64,000 nucleotides of DNA, taken from positions 62,001 to 126,000 of the forward strand of contig CAMENP010000005.1 of the NCBI GenBank assembly GCA_945928575.1. The letters are read 5' to 3'. This document shows positions 35,911 to 44,672 of this stretch, piece after piece. This stretch comes from an uncultured Butyrivibrio sp. (GTDB lineage: Bacteria > Bacillota > Clostridia > Lachnospirales > Lachnospiraceae). The stretch's first letter is position 1, and each line of letters begins with the position of its first letter. The notes under the pieces were generated by a model that was given only the letters and a program-made list of their open reading frames with translations, did not search any database and was not told where the DNA came from. The position numbers were made by a program, and so were the translations under genes.

Positions 35911-37791
35911 TTATTTCTGTTTCTTAAGTCTTAATGCTCTCGTTGCATTGACTACCGCAATGACCATAACACCTACATCGGCAAATATGGCAACCCACAT
36001 ATTGGCTATACCAAGTGCGCCGAGGACAAGGCACACGAGCTTCACAGCAAGCGCAAAAACTATGTTTTCTTTAACAATCCTTAATGTCTTGATCGCTATT
36101 CTCATAGCAAGCGAAATCTTGGCAGGATCATCATCCATAAGGACAACGTCTGCGGCTTCAATTGCTGCATCCGATCCGAGTGCTCCCATTGCAATACCTA
36201 TATCGGCTCTTGAAAGTACAGGTGCATCGTTAATGCCGTCTCCTGCGAAAGCAACTCTTTCTTTCGGATTCTTGTTTGCAATAAGTTTCTCAACTTCAGC
36301 AACTTTATCCGCAGGGAGAAGTTCGCTCTTTACAATATCAATGCCTATTTCCGCTGCAACTCTGTCAGCCGCAGCCTTTGAATCTCCTGTAAGCATTACT
36401 GTCTTTATATTCTGGCTCTTAAGACCTTCTATCGCCTGTTTCGTTGTCGGTTTGATCACATCCGAGATCACGATACATCCGGCATATTTATCATCCACGG
36501 CCACATAAACTACAGTACCGTCATTGTGTTCGTTGATGACCTCAACGCCTATCTTGTTCATTAACTTAAGATTACCGGCATATACTTTATGTCTGTCAAC
36601 CATTGCACTGACACCGTGACCGGCTATCTCTGTAATTTCACTTACTTTGTCGGAATCAATCTTTGCTCCGTACGCTTTCTTAAGGCTTAAACTTATCGGA
36701 TGACTTGACGCATTTTCCGCATACGCCGCATACTCGAGAAGTTCGTGATTGCCGAATCCGTTTTCCGCAAAAACTCCGTTTACTTCAAATACACCCTTGG
36801 TAAGTGTACCGGTTTTATCGAATACCACATATCCGGTTGAAGCAAGCGCCTCAAGATAATTGGAACCTTTAACAAGTATTCCGTTGGTTGATGCACATCC
36901 GATTCCACCGAAGAAACTGAGCGGAATAGAGATAACAAGTGCACAAGGACAGCTTATTACCAGGAATGTAAGTGCTCTGATAATCCACTTCTGCCATTCA
37001 GGCGAAATTCCGATAATAAGGGATACAAGCGGCGGAAGTATTGCCAGCGCAAGCGCACTGTAGCATACTATCGGTGTATAATATTTAGCAAATCTCGTTA
37101 TGAAATTCTCAGAACGGGATTTCTTCATGCTCGAATTCTCGACCATGTCAAGAATCTTTGAAACGGTTGACTCACCGAACTCCTTGGTTGTTCTTACTTT
37201 GATCGCTCCTGTAAGATTAATGCATCCGCTTATGATCTCATCACCGCATGCAATCTCACGAGGTACGCTCTCGCCGGTAAGTGCGCTTGTATTAAGTGTT
37301 GAATTTCCCTCGATAACCACGCCGTCAATCGGAACCTTCTCGCCCGGATTGACTATGATTTCCGTTCCAATTTCAACATCATCAGGATCTACTTTCTCAA
37401 GATTTCCGTCAACCATGACATTGGCATAATCAGGTCTGATATCCATAAGCGCCGCGATATTCTTTCTGCTCTTTCCGACGGCACATGACTGGAAAAGTTC
37501 TCCTACCTGGTAAAAAAGCATAACCGCAACGCCTTCGCGGAAATCTTTCAGACCTATGGCGCCTACCGTTGCGACTGCCATAAGGAAGTTTTCATCAAAA
37601 ACCTGACCTTTCAAAATTCCCTTTACGGCTTTTTTCAAAATATCATATCCAATAACAAAATATGGAACCAGATATAATATTCCTTCAAGCCACCATGGCA
37701 TATCGACAAATTCGGATACTATCCATATCGCCGCAAGCAGAATAGCCGATATTATTATTCTGTATAATACTTTCTTCTGTTTAGCTGTCAT
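35911..37791 (-). CDS. zntA: Zn/Cd/Pb-type P1B ATPase
   Basis: 626 aa from MTAKQKKVLYR (AGAGG 8 nt upstream; an ATG three codons earlier is too close to that RBS). Actuator LTGESVP, transmembrane metal site SCPCALVIS (CPC), phosphorylation DKTGTLTKG, SSHPIS (HP locus), and GDGINDAP. The CPC with the NATRALRLKK tail, and an SmtB/CzrA-type repressor in the operon, point to Zn/Cd/Pb efflux. It lacks an N-terminal metal-binding HMA domain; one is encoded separately just upstream. Confidence 0.9.
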   Translation of the reverse strand: MTAKQKKVLYRIIISAILLAAIWIVSEFVDMPWWLEGILYLVPYFVIGYDILKKAVKGILKGQVFDENFLMAVATVGAIGLKDFREGVAVMLFYQVGELFQSCAVGKSRKNIAALMDIRPDYANVMVDGNLEKVDPDDVEIGTEIIVNPGEKVPIDGVVIEGNSTLNTSALTGESVPREIACGDEIISGCINLTGAIKVRTTKEFGESTVSKILDMVENSSMKKSRSENFITRFAKYYTPIVCYSALALAILPPLVSLIIGISPEWQKWIIRALTFLVISCPCALVISIPLSFFGGIGCASTNGILVKGSNYLEALASTGYVVFDKTGTLTKGVFEVNGVFAENGFGNHELLEYAAYAENASSHPISLSLKKAYGAKIDSDKVSEITEIAGHGVSAMVDRHKVYAGNLKLMNKIGVEVINEHNDGTVVYVAVDDKYAGCIVISDVIKPTTKQAIEGLKSQNIKTVMLTGDSKAAADRVAAEIGIDIVKSELLPADKVAEVEKLIANKNPKERVAFAGDGINDAPVLSRADIGIAMGALGSDAAIEAADVVLMDDDPAKISLAMRIAIKTLRIVKENIVFALAVKLVCLVLGALGIANMWVAIFADVGVMVIAVVNATRALRLKKQK

Positions 37792-37818
37792 ATCATACAC
37801 CTCTTTTTCTATAAAGGA

Positions 37819-38037
37819 TTAAAGGAAGATTTCGCAGTCATCTTCAACTTTCTTACAATTCTTGTAAGCTTCTTTCATTACGGCATCCACATCAGCGCCG
37901 TCTTCAAACTCAACTTTAAGTTTCAGTGTCATAAAACTCAATGTTGCATCCTTAACTCCTGCCGTAGCCTTAACTGCTTCTTCCATCTTAGCTGCACAAT
38001 TAGCGCAATCAACTTCTACTCCGTATGTCTTCTTCAT
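37819..38037 (-). CDS. Stand-alone HMA metal-binding protein
   Basis: 72 aa ferredoxin-fold HMA domain with DCANCAAKMEEAV (CxxC at residues 11-14) and an acidic C-terminal segment EDDCEIFL containing an extra Cys. Probably delivers or senses metal for the adjacent ATPase, whose own N-terminal HMA is missing. It sits 18-27 bp upstream of the ATPase. Confidence 0.9.
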   Translation of the reverse strand: MKKTYGVEVDCANCAAKMEEAVKATAGVKDATLSFMTLKLKVEFEDGADVDAVMKEAYKNCKKVEDDCEIFL

Positions 38038-38064
38038 AATATTAAATCTCCTTTTAATAAATTA

Positions 38065-38415
38065 TTATTCTTCAACATGTTCCATTCCCATGTTAAGTAT
38101 ATTTCTTACATGTTCATCATCAAGGGCGTATATTACGCTCTTTCCTTCTCTTCTGTATCTTACCAGCTTCGCATCCTTAAGTATCTTAAGCTGATGGCTT
38201 ACCGCCGACTGTCCCATTCCGAGAATCTGTGCAAGATCCCCGACGCAAAGTTCACTTTCCACAAGCGCGTACAGGATTCTTATTCTCGTAGAATCTCCGA
38301 ATACTTTAAAAAGTTCTGCAAGGTCATACAGCATCTCCTCCGCAGGCTGGTTATCCGTCACGCGTCTGGCAATATCTTCAGCCGCAGCCTGCTCTTCCTT
38401 CAATTCTGCCTGCAT
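38065..38415 (-). CDS. SmtB/CzrA-type ArsR-family metal repressor
   Basis: 116 aa from MQAELKEEQ (AAAGGAGG before ATG). Winged helix: LCVGDLAQILGMGQSAVSHQLKILKDAKLV. The C-terminal helix DEHVRNILNMGMEHVEE fits the alpha-5 zinc site DxHx10HxxE exactly. The alpha-3 box has ELCVGDL with only one Cys, lacking the second Cys of cadmium sensors such as CadC, so zinc/cobalt sensing is favoured. First gene of the repressor-HMA-ATPase operon. Confidence 0.92.
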   Translation of the reverse strand: MQAELKEEQAAAEDIARRVTDNQPAEEMLYDLAELFKVFGDSTRIRILYALVESELCVGDLAQILGMGQSAVSHQLKILKDAKLVRYRREGKSVIYALDDEHVRNILNMGMEHVEE

Positions 38416-38455
38416 ATGTCCTCCTTTCCGATACATTTGTTGATGTCACTTTCAT

Positions 38456-38513
38456 ATCAACATATGTTCATCTGTTCATATGTTCATTATACATCATTAT
38501 TATATGCTGTCAA
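38456..38513 (-). promoter_or_regulatory. Promoter and metal-repressor operator of the Zn/Cd efflux operon
   Basis: Minus strand: TTGACA (38508-38513), 16-bp spacer, TATAAT (38486-38491). Immediately downstream are three direct copies of TGTTCAT at an 8-bp period (38465, 38473, 38481). A dyad ATCAACATATGTTCAT (38456-38471) closely fits the known SmtB/CzrA-type TGAACA-TGTTCA operator. The arrangement would block the start site. Confidence 0.75.
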
Positions 38514-38527
38514 TACTTTTATTAAAA

Positions 38528-38572
38528 AAAATAAAATATCCCCATTACCGTTTATACGGCAATGAGGATATT
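38528..38572 (-). terminator. Terminator of the LysR gene
   Basis: 17-bp stem (AATATCCCCATTACCGT with its partner, two wobble pairs) and a TTAT loop, followed on the minus strand by a T-rich tract. Lies between lysR and the arsR promoter. Confidence 0.7.
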
Positions 38573-38632
38573 CACATTATAATCCAATAAATTAATTTCA
38601 CACTTCTTCGGCTGTTTTTTACAGTTTTAAGC

Positions 38633-39538
38633 TTATCCCACCGGTATGTATTTTTTGATTGATTCCATGTAATAGCAGGCATACCGGCTTAATATCGCTT
38701 CTTTGCGCCTTATAAGACCTATTCTCATATAATCATCCGTCTCAAGCGGCTTTGCAATTATATCCGGGCTGTTCAACTTATCATCTATTACACCCGAGCT
38801 TACCGTAAAACCGTTAAGTCCTATTACAAGACTGAACAATGTAGCCCTGTCTCTTACCTGTATTATTTTCGGAAAATCAAGCACACTTAAAAACTCTTCC
38901 GAAAAATAAAATGAATTTCTGTCACCCTGCTCGTACACCAGATACGGGTATGGCTGCAATTCTTCTATTGTAACGGATTTGTGGGATGCCAACGGGTGGT
39001 TCCGGCATATAAACACATGCGGTCCGGCGACAAAAAGTTCTTCAAAAATCAGATCGTTTTTTCTGATAAGTTTGGTAATGACTTCCTCGTTATGCTCAGA
39101 CAGATACAGTATCCCAAGCTCACTCCTGCCCTGCGCAACATCGTCAATTATCTCCCCGGTCTGTGTCTCCCTAAGTATAAAGCTGTACTTGTCCGCATCA
39201 AACTCATTGACCGTGTCAACGAATGCGTTCACGGCAAATGAATAATGCTGGCATGATACAGAGAATTTGGGCTCTCTCTTATTATTGACGCCAAAATGTT
39301 CTTTCATAATATCCGCCTGTTCAATAAGCATTCTGGCATATGATAAAAGTTCCTCCCCATCACGGGTTACGGTAACTCCTTTTTTCGTTCTCACAAAAAT
39401 CTTTATGCCCATTTCTTTCTCAAGATTACTAATTGAAGCACTGAGACTGGGCTGGGATATAAAAAGTTCACCCGCTGCCTCAGTCATATTCCCACACTCG
39501 GCTGTCTTTACAAGATATGTAAGCTGCTGCAGTGTCAT
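38633..39538 (-). CDS. LysR-family transcriptional regulator
   Basis: 301 aa. N-terminal winged helix: LTYLVKTAECGNMTEAAGELFISQPSLSASISNLEKEMG; C-terminal substrate-binding domain from about residue 90 (SELGILYLSE, HPLASHKSVTIEELQPYPYLVYEQGD). GGAGGACAT before ATG. No divergent partner gene is adjacent: the neighbour upstream is the DUF4234 gene on the same strand, so the target and effector cannot be inferred. Confidence 0.9.
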   Translation of the reverse strand: MTLQQLTYLVKTAECGNMTEAAGELFISQPSLSASISNLEKEMGIKIFVRTKKGVTVTRDGEELLSYARMLIEQADIMKEHFGVNNKREPKFSVSCQHYSFAVNAFVDTVNEFDADKYSFILRETQTGEIIDDVAQGRSELGILYLSEHNEEVITKLIRKNDLIFEELFVAGPHVFICRNHPLASHKSVTIEELQPYPYLVYEQGDRNSFYFSEEFLSVLDFPKIIQVRDRATLFSLVIGLNGFTVSSGVIDDKLNSPDIIAKPLETDDYMRIGLIRRKEAILSRYACYYMESIKKYIPVG

Positions 39539-39550
39539 ATGTCCTCCTAT

Positions 39551-39580
39551 TTAAAAAGGGACTGTAAATTACAGTCCCTT
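39551..39580 (-). terminator. Terminator of the gltX-DUF4234 unit
   Basis: 11-bp perfect arms AAGGGACTGTA / TACAGTCCCTT, 3-nt loop, U-tract TTTTTAA on the minus strand. Confidence 0.8.
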
Positions 39581-39598
39581 AGTCACTGTTCCTATGTA

Positions 39599-40297
39599 TT
39601 AAAGCATTCTTGCCAGCTTATTCAGGTCATTCTGTATCATGGCATATGATACTATTGAAAGTCCAAGAAGGTTAAGAATCAGATAAAGCACACTGTTGTC
39701 TGCAATCTGTATGCCTCTTCTTGCAGCTTCTTCGGAAATCTTTTTGCCTCTTGTGTATACCCAGTACACATTGTAATACGGTACAAGCATAAGGAGAAGG
39801 TACTCTCCGACCATATCGCTTGTGTCATTGGCAAGCATTCTGATTTTCTTGACCATACTGTACATCCAGAACCACATGTAGATTGAACATGTAACAATTG
39901 CAAGGATTATGCAGACAGCAATGTTTTTCTCCTCGCGGAATTCATTAGGCATCGGTCCGTTGTATCCCTGGTTATAATTCTGATTGTAATTGTTGTACTG
40001 ATTATAACCCTGATTATAATTCTGGTTCGGCTGGCCATATCCCTGATTGTAATTCTGGCCCTGCTGACCGTATCCCTGATTATAGTTCTGGTTCGGCTGA
40101 CCATATCCCTGATTGTAATTCTGGTTCGGCTGGCCGTATCCCTGATTATAGTTCTGGTTCGGCTGACCATTATAACCCTGATTATAGTTCTGGTTCGGCT
40201 GACCATTATAACCCTGGTTATAATTCTGGTTCGGCTGGCCGTATCCCTGATTATAATTCTGGTTAGACTGCTCGTTGTTGTTATTCTGATTGTCCAT
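39599..40297 (-). CDS. DUF4234 membrane protein with Q/N/Y/G-rich repeat N-terminus
   Basis: 232 aa from MDNQNNNNEQS (AAGGAGG 5 nt upstream). Residues about 8-118 are tandem NQNYNQGYGQP units (11 aa, sometimes 12 with an extra Asn), a low-complexity prion-like composition. The C-terminal half is a DUF4234 domain with three hydrophobic helices (AVCIILAIVTCSIYMWFWMY; LLLMLVPYYNVYWVYTRGK; LYLILNLLGLSIVSYAMI). Function unknown. It lies 24 bp after gltX and before a terminator. Confidence 0.85.
   Translation of the reverse strand: MDNQNNNNEQSNQNYNQGYGQPNQNYNQGYNGQPNQNYNQGYNGQPNQNYNQGYGQPNQNYNQGYGQPNQNYNQGYGQQGQNYNQGYGQPNQNYNQGYNQYNNYNQNYNQGYNGPMPNEFREEKNIAVCIILAIVTCSIYMWFWMYSMVKKIRMLANDTSDMVGEYLLLMLVPYYNVYWVYTRGKKISEEAARRGIQIADNSVLYLILNLLGLSIVSYAMIQNDLNKLARML
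39960..40270 (-). repeat. 33/36-bp coding tandem repeats
   Basis: About nine near-identical units encode NQNYNQGYGQP or NQNYNQGYNGQP in the DUF4234 gene. Unit lengths of 33 and 36 bp are in frame, so copy number can change without frameshift. Confidence 0.8.
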
Positions 40298-40321
40298 ATT
40301 ATCCTCCTTTTTCCACATCCG

Positions 40322-41986
40322 TTAATCCAGTGTCTTTATAGCTGCATTTATGTGGGCGCGCATATCGTCCTCACCTATAATATGGATTATCGTCCATAAA
40401 TCAGGTGTATTGGCTTTTCCGGTAACCGCTATTCTTACCATCTCTGCCACATCCGATATACTTCCCTTGTAATTATCAGGTTCAGCCTTGTATGCCTTCA
40501 TATCGGCAGCAAAACCGAATTTACCTGCAATCACCTTAAGGTTATCAAACCAAGCCTGATTATCGGCTTCATGTGAATATGTCGCAAGATATTCATTAAG
40601 AACATCCTTTGTAAGTTGTGCATCAAGCTTGAATCCATCCTTTTCATCAGACTCGGAAGTTCCGAAGAAGTAACCGATGAGCTCCATAATCTGTCTTGCA
40701 TATATGAAATCTTTTCTGCGGCGCTTCATTCCGATTCCCATATAAAGTCTGAGCACGGCAAGCATCTTTTCCTTATCGGCAAACCATATCGCAGCTTTCT
40801 CAGATTCATTCTCCACAGCCCATTCATGAAGGAAGTCATACATCTCGTCTTCCGAAAGGCGTGCAAGCTCATTCTTACATATATTATGAAGCTTATCCTT
40901 ATCGAAAAGCGCTCCCGACTGGCTCATCTTCTCGATTGTAAACGGAAATTCATTAATGTCTTTATCCGGGAATTTCTCATACCACTCCTCAAAGTTCGAG
41001 TTAAGAAGTGTAAGAAGATACACCTTCATTGCTCTCGGATGGTATCCGTCCTTACGATAATAATCAAGTGAGAGTTCCGGATCTTTTCTCTTGGAAAGCT
41101 TACGCTTACCGCCGGTCTCTTCATCAAACTTCATAAGATGCGCCGTATGTCCGTATGCCGGCATCTTAAATCCGAGCACATGAAAAAGTTCGTAATGTGT
41201 CGGAACCGACGCAAGCCACTCACCGCCTCTGATAACGGTGGTCGTCCTCATAAGATGGTCATCTATCGCATGTGCAAAATGATATGTCGGAACCCCGTCT
41301 CTCTTAAGGAGTACGATATCGTGGATGTTCTCCGGAAGCTTGATCTCTCCCATGATACTGTCCACGAAAGTTATTTCCTTATCCGGACTTCCCTGTGAGC
41401 GGAGTCTCAATACATAAGTCTCTCCAGCATCTATTCTTCTCTTGATCTCTTCGTAGCTTAAGTCACGGCAATGTGCATATTTGCCGTAATATCCGGTAAG
41501 TACCTTATCAGCTTCCTGTTCAAGTCTTACTTTCTCAAGTTCTTCTTCTGTACAAAAGCACGGATATGCAAGTCCTCTCTCAACAAGGCTCTTGGCATAT
41601 GCATGATAAATCTCAACACGCTGACGCTGAAAATAAGGGCCGTATGCGTTCTGCGGCGCATCATCCGGGAAACCTGCTCCCTCGTCAAATTCTATGTCAA
41701 AATATCTCAAAACATTAATAATAGTCTCAACCGCGCCATCTACCTTACGCTTCTCATCCGTATCTTCTATTCTTAAATAGAATACGCCTCCGTTGCGGTG
41801 TGCTATTCTCTCATCGGCAAGTGCGCTGTAAAGATTACCGAGATGTATGAATCCTGTCGGGCTCGGTGCCATACGTGTCACCTGCGCTTTGGCAGGAAGT
41901 TTTCTATACGGAAACTTTTCTTCATAATATTCCGGTGTCTTATCAACATCCGGGAAAAGTAATTGTGCTAATTGTGCGTTATCCAT
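40322..41986 (-). CDS. gltX: Glutamyl-tRNA synthetase
   Basis: 554 aa from MDNAQLAQLLFPDV (GGAGGATGAA precedes). Class I synthetase: HIGH-type PSPTGFIHLGN near residue 45, KMSKS-type GKRKLSKRKD near 300, and GGEWLASVPTHYELF. Longer than the typical 480-500 aa GluRS, with a 35-residue N-terminal extension and a longer helical C-terminus, a form I associate with clostridial genomes. Whether it is the only GluRS cannot be seen here. Confidence 0.92.
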   Translation of the reverse strand: MDNAQLAQLLFPDVDKTPEYYEEKFPYRKLPAKAQVTRMAPSPTGFIHLGNLYSALADERIAHRNGGVFYLRIEDTDEKRKVDGAVETIINVLRYFDIEFDEGAGFPDDAPQNAYGPYFQRQRVEIYHAYAKSLVERGLAYPCFCTEEELEKVRLEQEADKVLTGYYGKYAHCRDLSYEEIKRRIDAGETYVLRLRSQGSPDKEITFVDSIMGEIKLPENIHDIVLLKRDGVPTYHFAHAIDDHLMRTTTVIRGGEWLASVPTHYELFHVLGFKMPAYGHTAHLMKFDEETGGKRKLSKRKDPELSLDYYRKDGYHPRAMKVYLLTLLNSNFEEWYEKFPDKDINEFPFTIEKMSQSGALFDKDKLHNICKNELARLSEDEMYDFLHEWAVENESEKAAIWFADKEKMLAVLRLYMGIGMKRRRKDFIYARQIMELIGYFFGTSESDEKDGFKLDAQLTKDVLNEYLATYSHEADNQAWFDNLKVIAGKFGFAADMKAYKAEPDNYKGSISDVAEMVRIAVTGKANTPDLWTIIHIIGEDDMRAHINAAIKTLD

Positions 41987-42053
41987 TTCATCCTCCATAA
42001 TAACTGTAACTTATTTGATTATTGCATTACTGCCACCAAACGTCAATATCTTT

Positions 42054-44669
42054 TTACAAATTAAGCCATTCGCCGAGATAAGTTCTGTTACTTTCACGAC
42101 TGCCATCGCTGTAACTGCGAAGGTGCTCATCGCACACTCTTTTGACCTCTTTTTCAAATTCCCTTGATGAAATCAGCCGGCAGCCCTCACCACGGATTAT
42201 GATCTGCTCAAGGCCGTCCGAGGTCGCAACGGTTATGTCGTATCTGGCTCCGTTTTCATGTGCGAATTCCTCTATATACCGGTCCGCAGTCTGTGCCTCT
42301 TTGGTATACACCACATGGATGTTATTAATGTCAAGATGTTCCGTGACATGGCCTTTGATCCTGTAAGCATCAAATACTACAATCACATCAGCACTTATAG
42401 CGGCCTTATAATTACACATGATATCTATCAATCTGTCCCTCGCACTGTCGATATTCTGCGCGGCAAGCTCATTTAATTCTTTCCAGGCAAAAATAACATT
42501 ATACCCGTCAACCAGAAGATATGGCTTACGCACCGCACTGCCCTTATATGTGCGCGTAACGGGCTGCGATACATGTGTGCGCTTTTTGTAAAGGCCATTG
42601 TGTGAAGATGATTTCGGCGCACTGTTTGAGCCGCCGCTCTTAGCTATGATATCATCTATCTCCTCGGTTCCGATCGATAAATCTATCTGCCCTCTGATAT
42701 CGGATTTATAAGTATCAGGAATTACAATATCATAATCCGTTTCTTCCTCCTGCACATGCATGTGCGCATCCGCTTCATACCACGGAACCACATATCCCGC
42801 TCCGTGCGCGCAGAAAACAGAATCCGCCGTATTGACGGTATCACTCTCAGGGTCATATCCCGAAGCTTCTATTACCTCGGCCTCGTTGTGGCAGTAATCG
42901 TATCCGTCAAGCGAAAATTCTATCTTACCCTTGCCATGCGTATACGACATGAGCTCCGATCCGTATTCCATCAGTCCCGATACCGGCGCGCGTCCGCACA
43001 ACACTGTTGTACTGCCGTCATTTTCCACCGGCTCCGCCATGCCGCTCATCTGCATTATGTCGGTCATTGCCCGTCCCACACACTCATTCGGCAGTTCCAT
43101 CCTGAATCTGTAATAAGGTTCAAGAAGCCTGCTCTTCGCTTTCATAAGTCCCTGCCTTACGGCCCGGTACACCGCCTGTCGGAAATCTCCGCCCTCGGTA
43201 TGCTTAATATGCGCCCTTCCCGAAACCAAAGTTATTTTAATATCGGTTATGACGGCTCTTGTGAGAACGCCCTTGTGCCTGCGTTCCGCAAGATGCGTAA
43301 GAATAAGCCGCTGCCAGTTGCGTGCAAGCACTTCCTCACTGCACTCCGTATCAAACACCATACCGCTTCCGCGTTCGCCCGGCTCAAGTCTTAAATGAAC
43401 CTCGGCATAATGCCTTAACGGTTCAAAATGACCGCTGCCCATTACCGTATCGTCAATCGTTTCCTTATATACTATGCGGCCCCTGCCGAGCGACACATCA
43501 AGTCCGGTACGCTCCTTGACCATATTGATGAGTATTTCCGCCTGCACAGGCCCCATGACTTTTACATTGATTTCCCTGCTGTCGTTGTTAAAGCCGACTT
43601 CAAGTTCGGGATTGGCCTGGCCTATTCTGGCAATTTCCGGATAGACCACCCTTGCGTCCACTCCCTCCGGCAAAATCAGCTTATATGTTATTACCGGGAC
43701 AAGATTTGCTTTAAAAACTGTCCGCTCCTGTCCGAACACATCGCCCGTATCGGACTCTGACGGTCCGCATAACGCACACACCATTCCGGGTTCTGCCTCC
43801 GCAACACAGCTGTACCGTCCGCCGTTGTAGACACGTATTTCATTAACCTTGGCTTCCCAGCTTGTGCCGTCCGCATGCTTCCCGCGTATCACATCCCTGA
43901 CTTTTAACAGGCCTCCGGTTATCTTGATGTAAGTCAGTCTCTCGCCGCGCTGTCCGTATGCTATCTTATATACTACACCCGAAAATTCATCCCGGTATTC
44001 CGGGCGGATGATAAGTTCTGACATACCACGCATAAAATTATCAATACCGTCAAGTTTCAATGCCGAGCCCATAAAACAAGGGAAAACCTTACGCCCGCTT
44101 ACGGCTTTGGCAATGCTCTCCGGTGCAATGTTTTCATGAGCCATAAATTCATCAAAAAGGCCGTCATCACATAATGAAACATCCTCATAAGGTATGCCGT
44201 CCGTAAAATCAATTATCCGATCGGACAGTTCGGTTGTCATCCCGGCAAGCAGCCCTTTGCGGTCAACATCATCCCTGTCCGTCTTGTTGACAAAAATAAA
44301 CGTCGGTATCCTGTAATTCTCAAGAAGTCTCCATAACGTCGCGGTATGGCTCTGCACTCCGCGGGAGCCGTCAATCACTAACACAGCGTAGTCAAGGATC
44401 ATAAGACTTCTCTCCATCTCGGCCCCGAAATCCACATGACCCGGCGTATCTATCAGTGTATATTCAACATCACCGTAATGTACAACCGCCTGTTTGGAAA
44501 AAACAGTAATCCCTCTGGCTCTTTCAATATCATAATTGTCCAAAAAAGCATCCTTGTTATCAACCCGGCCCGGCTTGTCTATTGCGCCGCTCTTATAAAG
44601 CATTGCTTCGGTAAGAGTGGTTTTTCCCGCATCAACATGCGCAAGAATGCCCATAACAATTTTCTTCAT
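42054..44669 (-). CDS. TetM-like ribosomal-protection GTPase fused to a YacP/Rae1-type NYN domain
   Basis: 871 aa. Residues 1-650 are an EF-G/TetM-type GTPase: AHVDAGKTTL (P-loop), RGITVF (switch I), DTPGHVDF, NKTDRDD, and the RPP-like C-terminal domains (GRGRIVYKETID, RLILTHLAERRHKGVL). After a disordered acidic and Ser-rich linker (about 650-712), residues 715-865 form a NYN/YacP domain: KPYLLVDGYNVIFAW, IVVFDAYRIKG, TADRYIEEFAHENG and VATSDGLEQ, carrying the conserved acidic residues. B. subtilis YacP (Rae1) is a ribosome-associated endonuclease cutting mRNA in the A site. One ORF with no frameshift; 3 bp after the FGGY kinase. Confidence 0.88.
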   Translation of the reverse strand: MKKIVMGILAHVDAGKTTLTEAMLYKSGAIDKPGRVDNKDAFLDNYDIERARGITVFSKQAVVHYGDVEYTLIDTPGHVDFGAEMERSLMILDYAVLVIDGSRGVQSHTATLWRLLENYRIPTFIFVNKTDRDDVDRKGLLAGMTTELSDRIIDFTDGIPYEDVSLCDDGLFDEFMAHENIAPESIAKAVSGRKVFPCFMGSALKLDGIDNFMRGMSELIIRPEYRDEFSGVVYKIAYGQRGERLTYIKITGGLLKVRDVIRGKHADGTSWEAKVNEIRVYNGGRYSCVAEAEPGMVCALCGPSESDTGDVFGQERTVFKANLVPVITYKLILPEGVDARVVYPEIARIGQANPELEVGFNNDSREINVKVMGPVQAEILINMVKERTGLDVSLGRGRIVYKETIDDTVMGSGHFEPLRHYAEVHLRLEPGERGSGMVFDTECSEEVLARNWQRLILTHLAERRHKGVLTRAVITDIKITLVSGRAHIKHTEGGDFRQAVYRAVRQGLMKAKSRLLEPYYRFRMELPNECVGRAMTDIMQMSGMAEPVENDGSTTVLCGRAPVSGLMEYGSELMSYTHGKGKIEFSLDGYDYCHNEAEVIEASGYDPESDTVNTADSVFCAHGAGYVVPWYEADAHMHVQEEETDYDIVIPDTYKSDIRGQIDLSIGTEEIDDIIAKSGGSNSAPKSSSHNGLYKKRTHVSQPVTRTYKGSAVRKPYLLVDGYNVIFAWKELNELAAQNIDSARDRLIDIMCNYKAAISADVIVVFDAYRIKGHVTEHLDINNIHVVYTKEAQTADRYIEEFAHENGARYDITVATSDGLEQIIIRGEGCRLISSREFEKEVKRVCDEHLRSYSDGSRESNRTYLGEWLNL

Positions 44670-44672
44670 ATA

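Noticed and set aside
39960-40270. CRISPR-like repeat array
   Set aside because: The 33/36-bp repeats are in frame, contiguous without spacers and encode a protein. No cas genes in the window.
42054-44669. Tetracycline resistance gene
   Set aside because: The GTPase is TetM/EF-G like, but it is fused to an NYN domain and sits in a normal chromosomal operon with no mobile element or tet leader peptide. Resistance cannot be claimed from the sequence.
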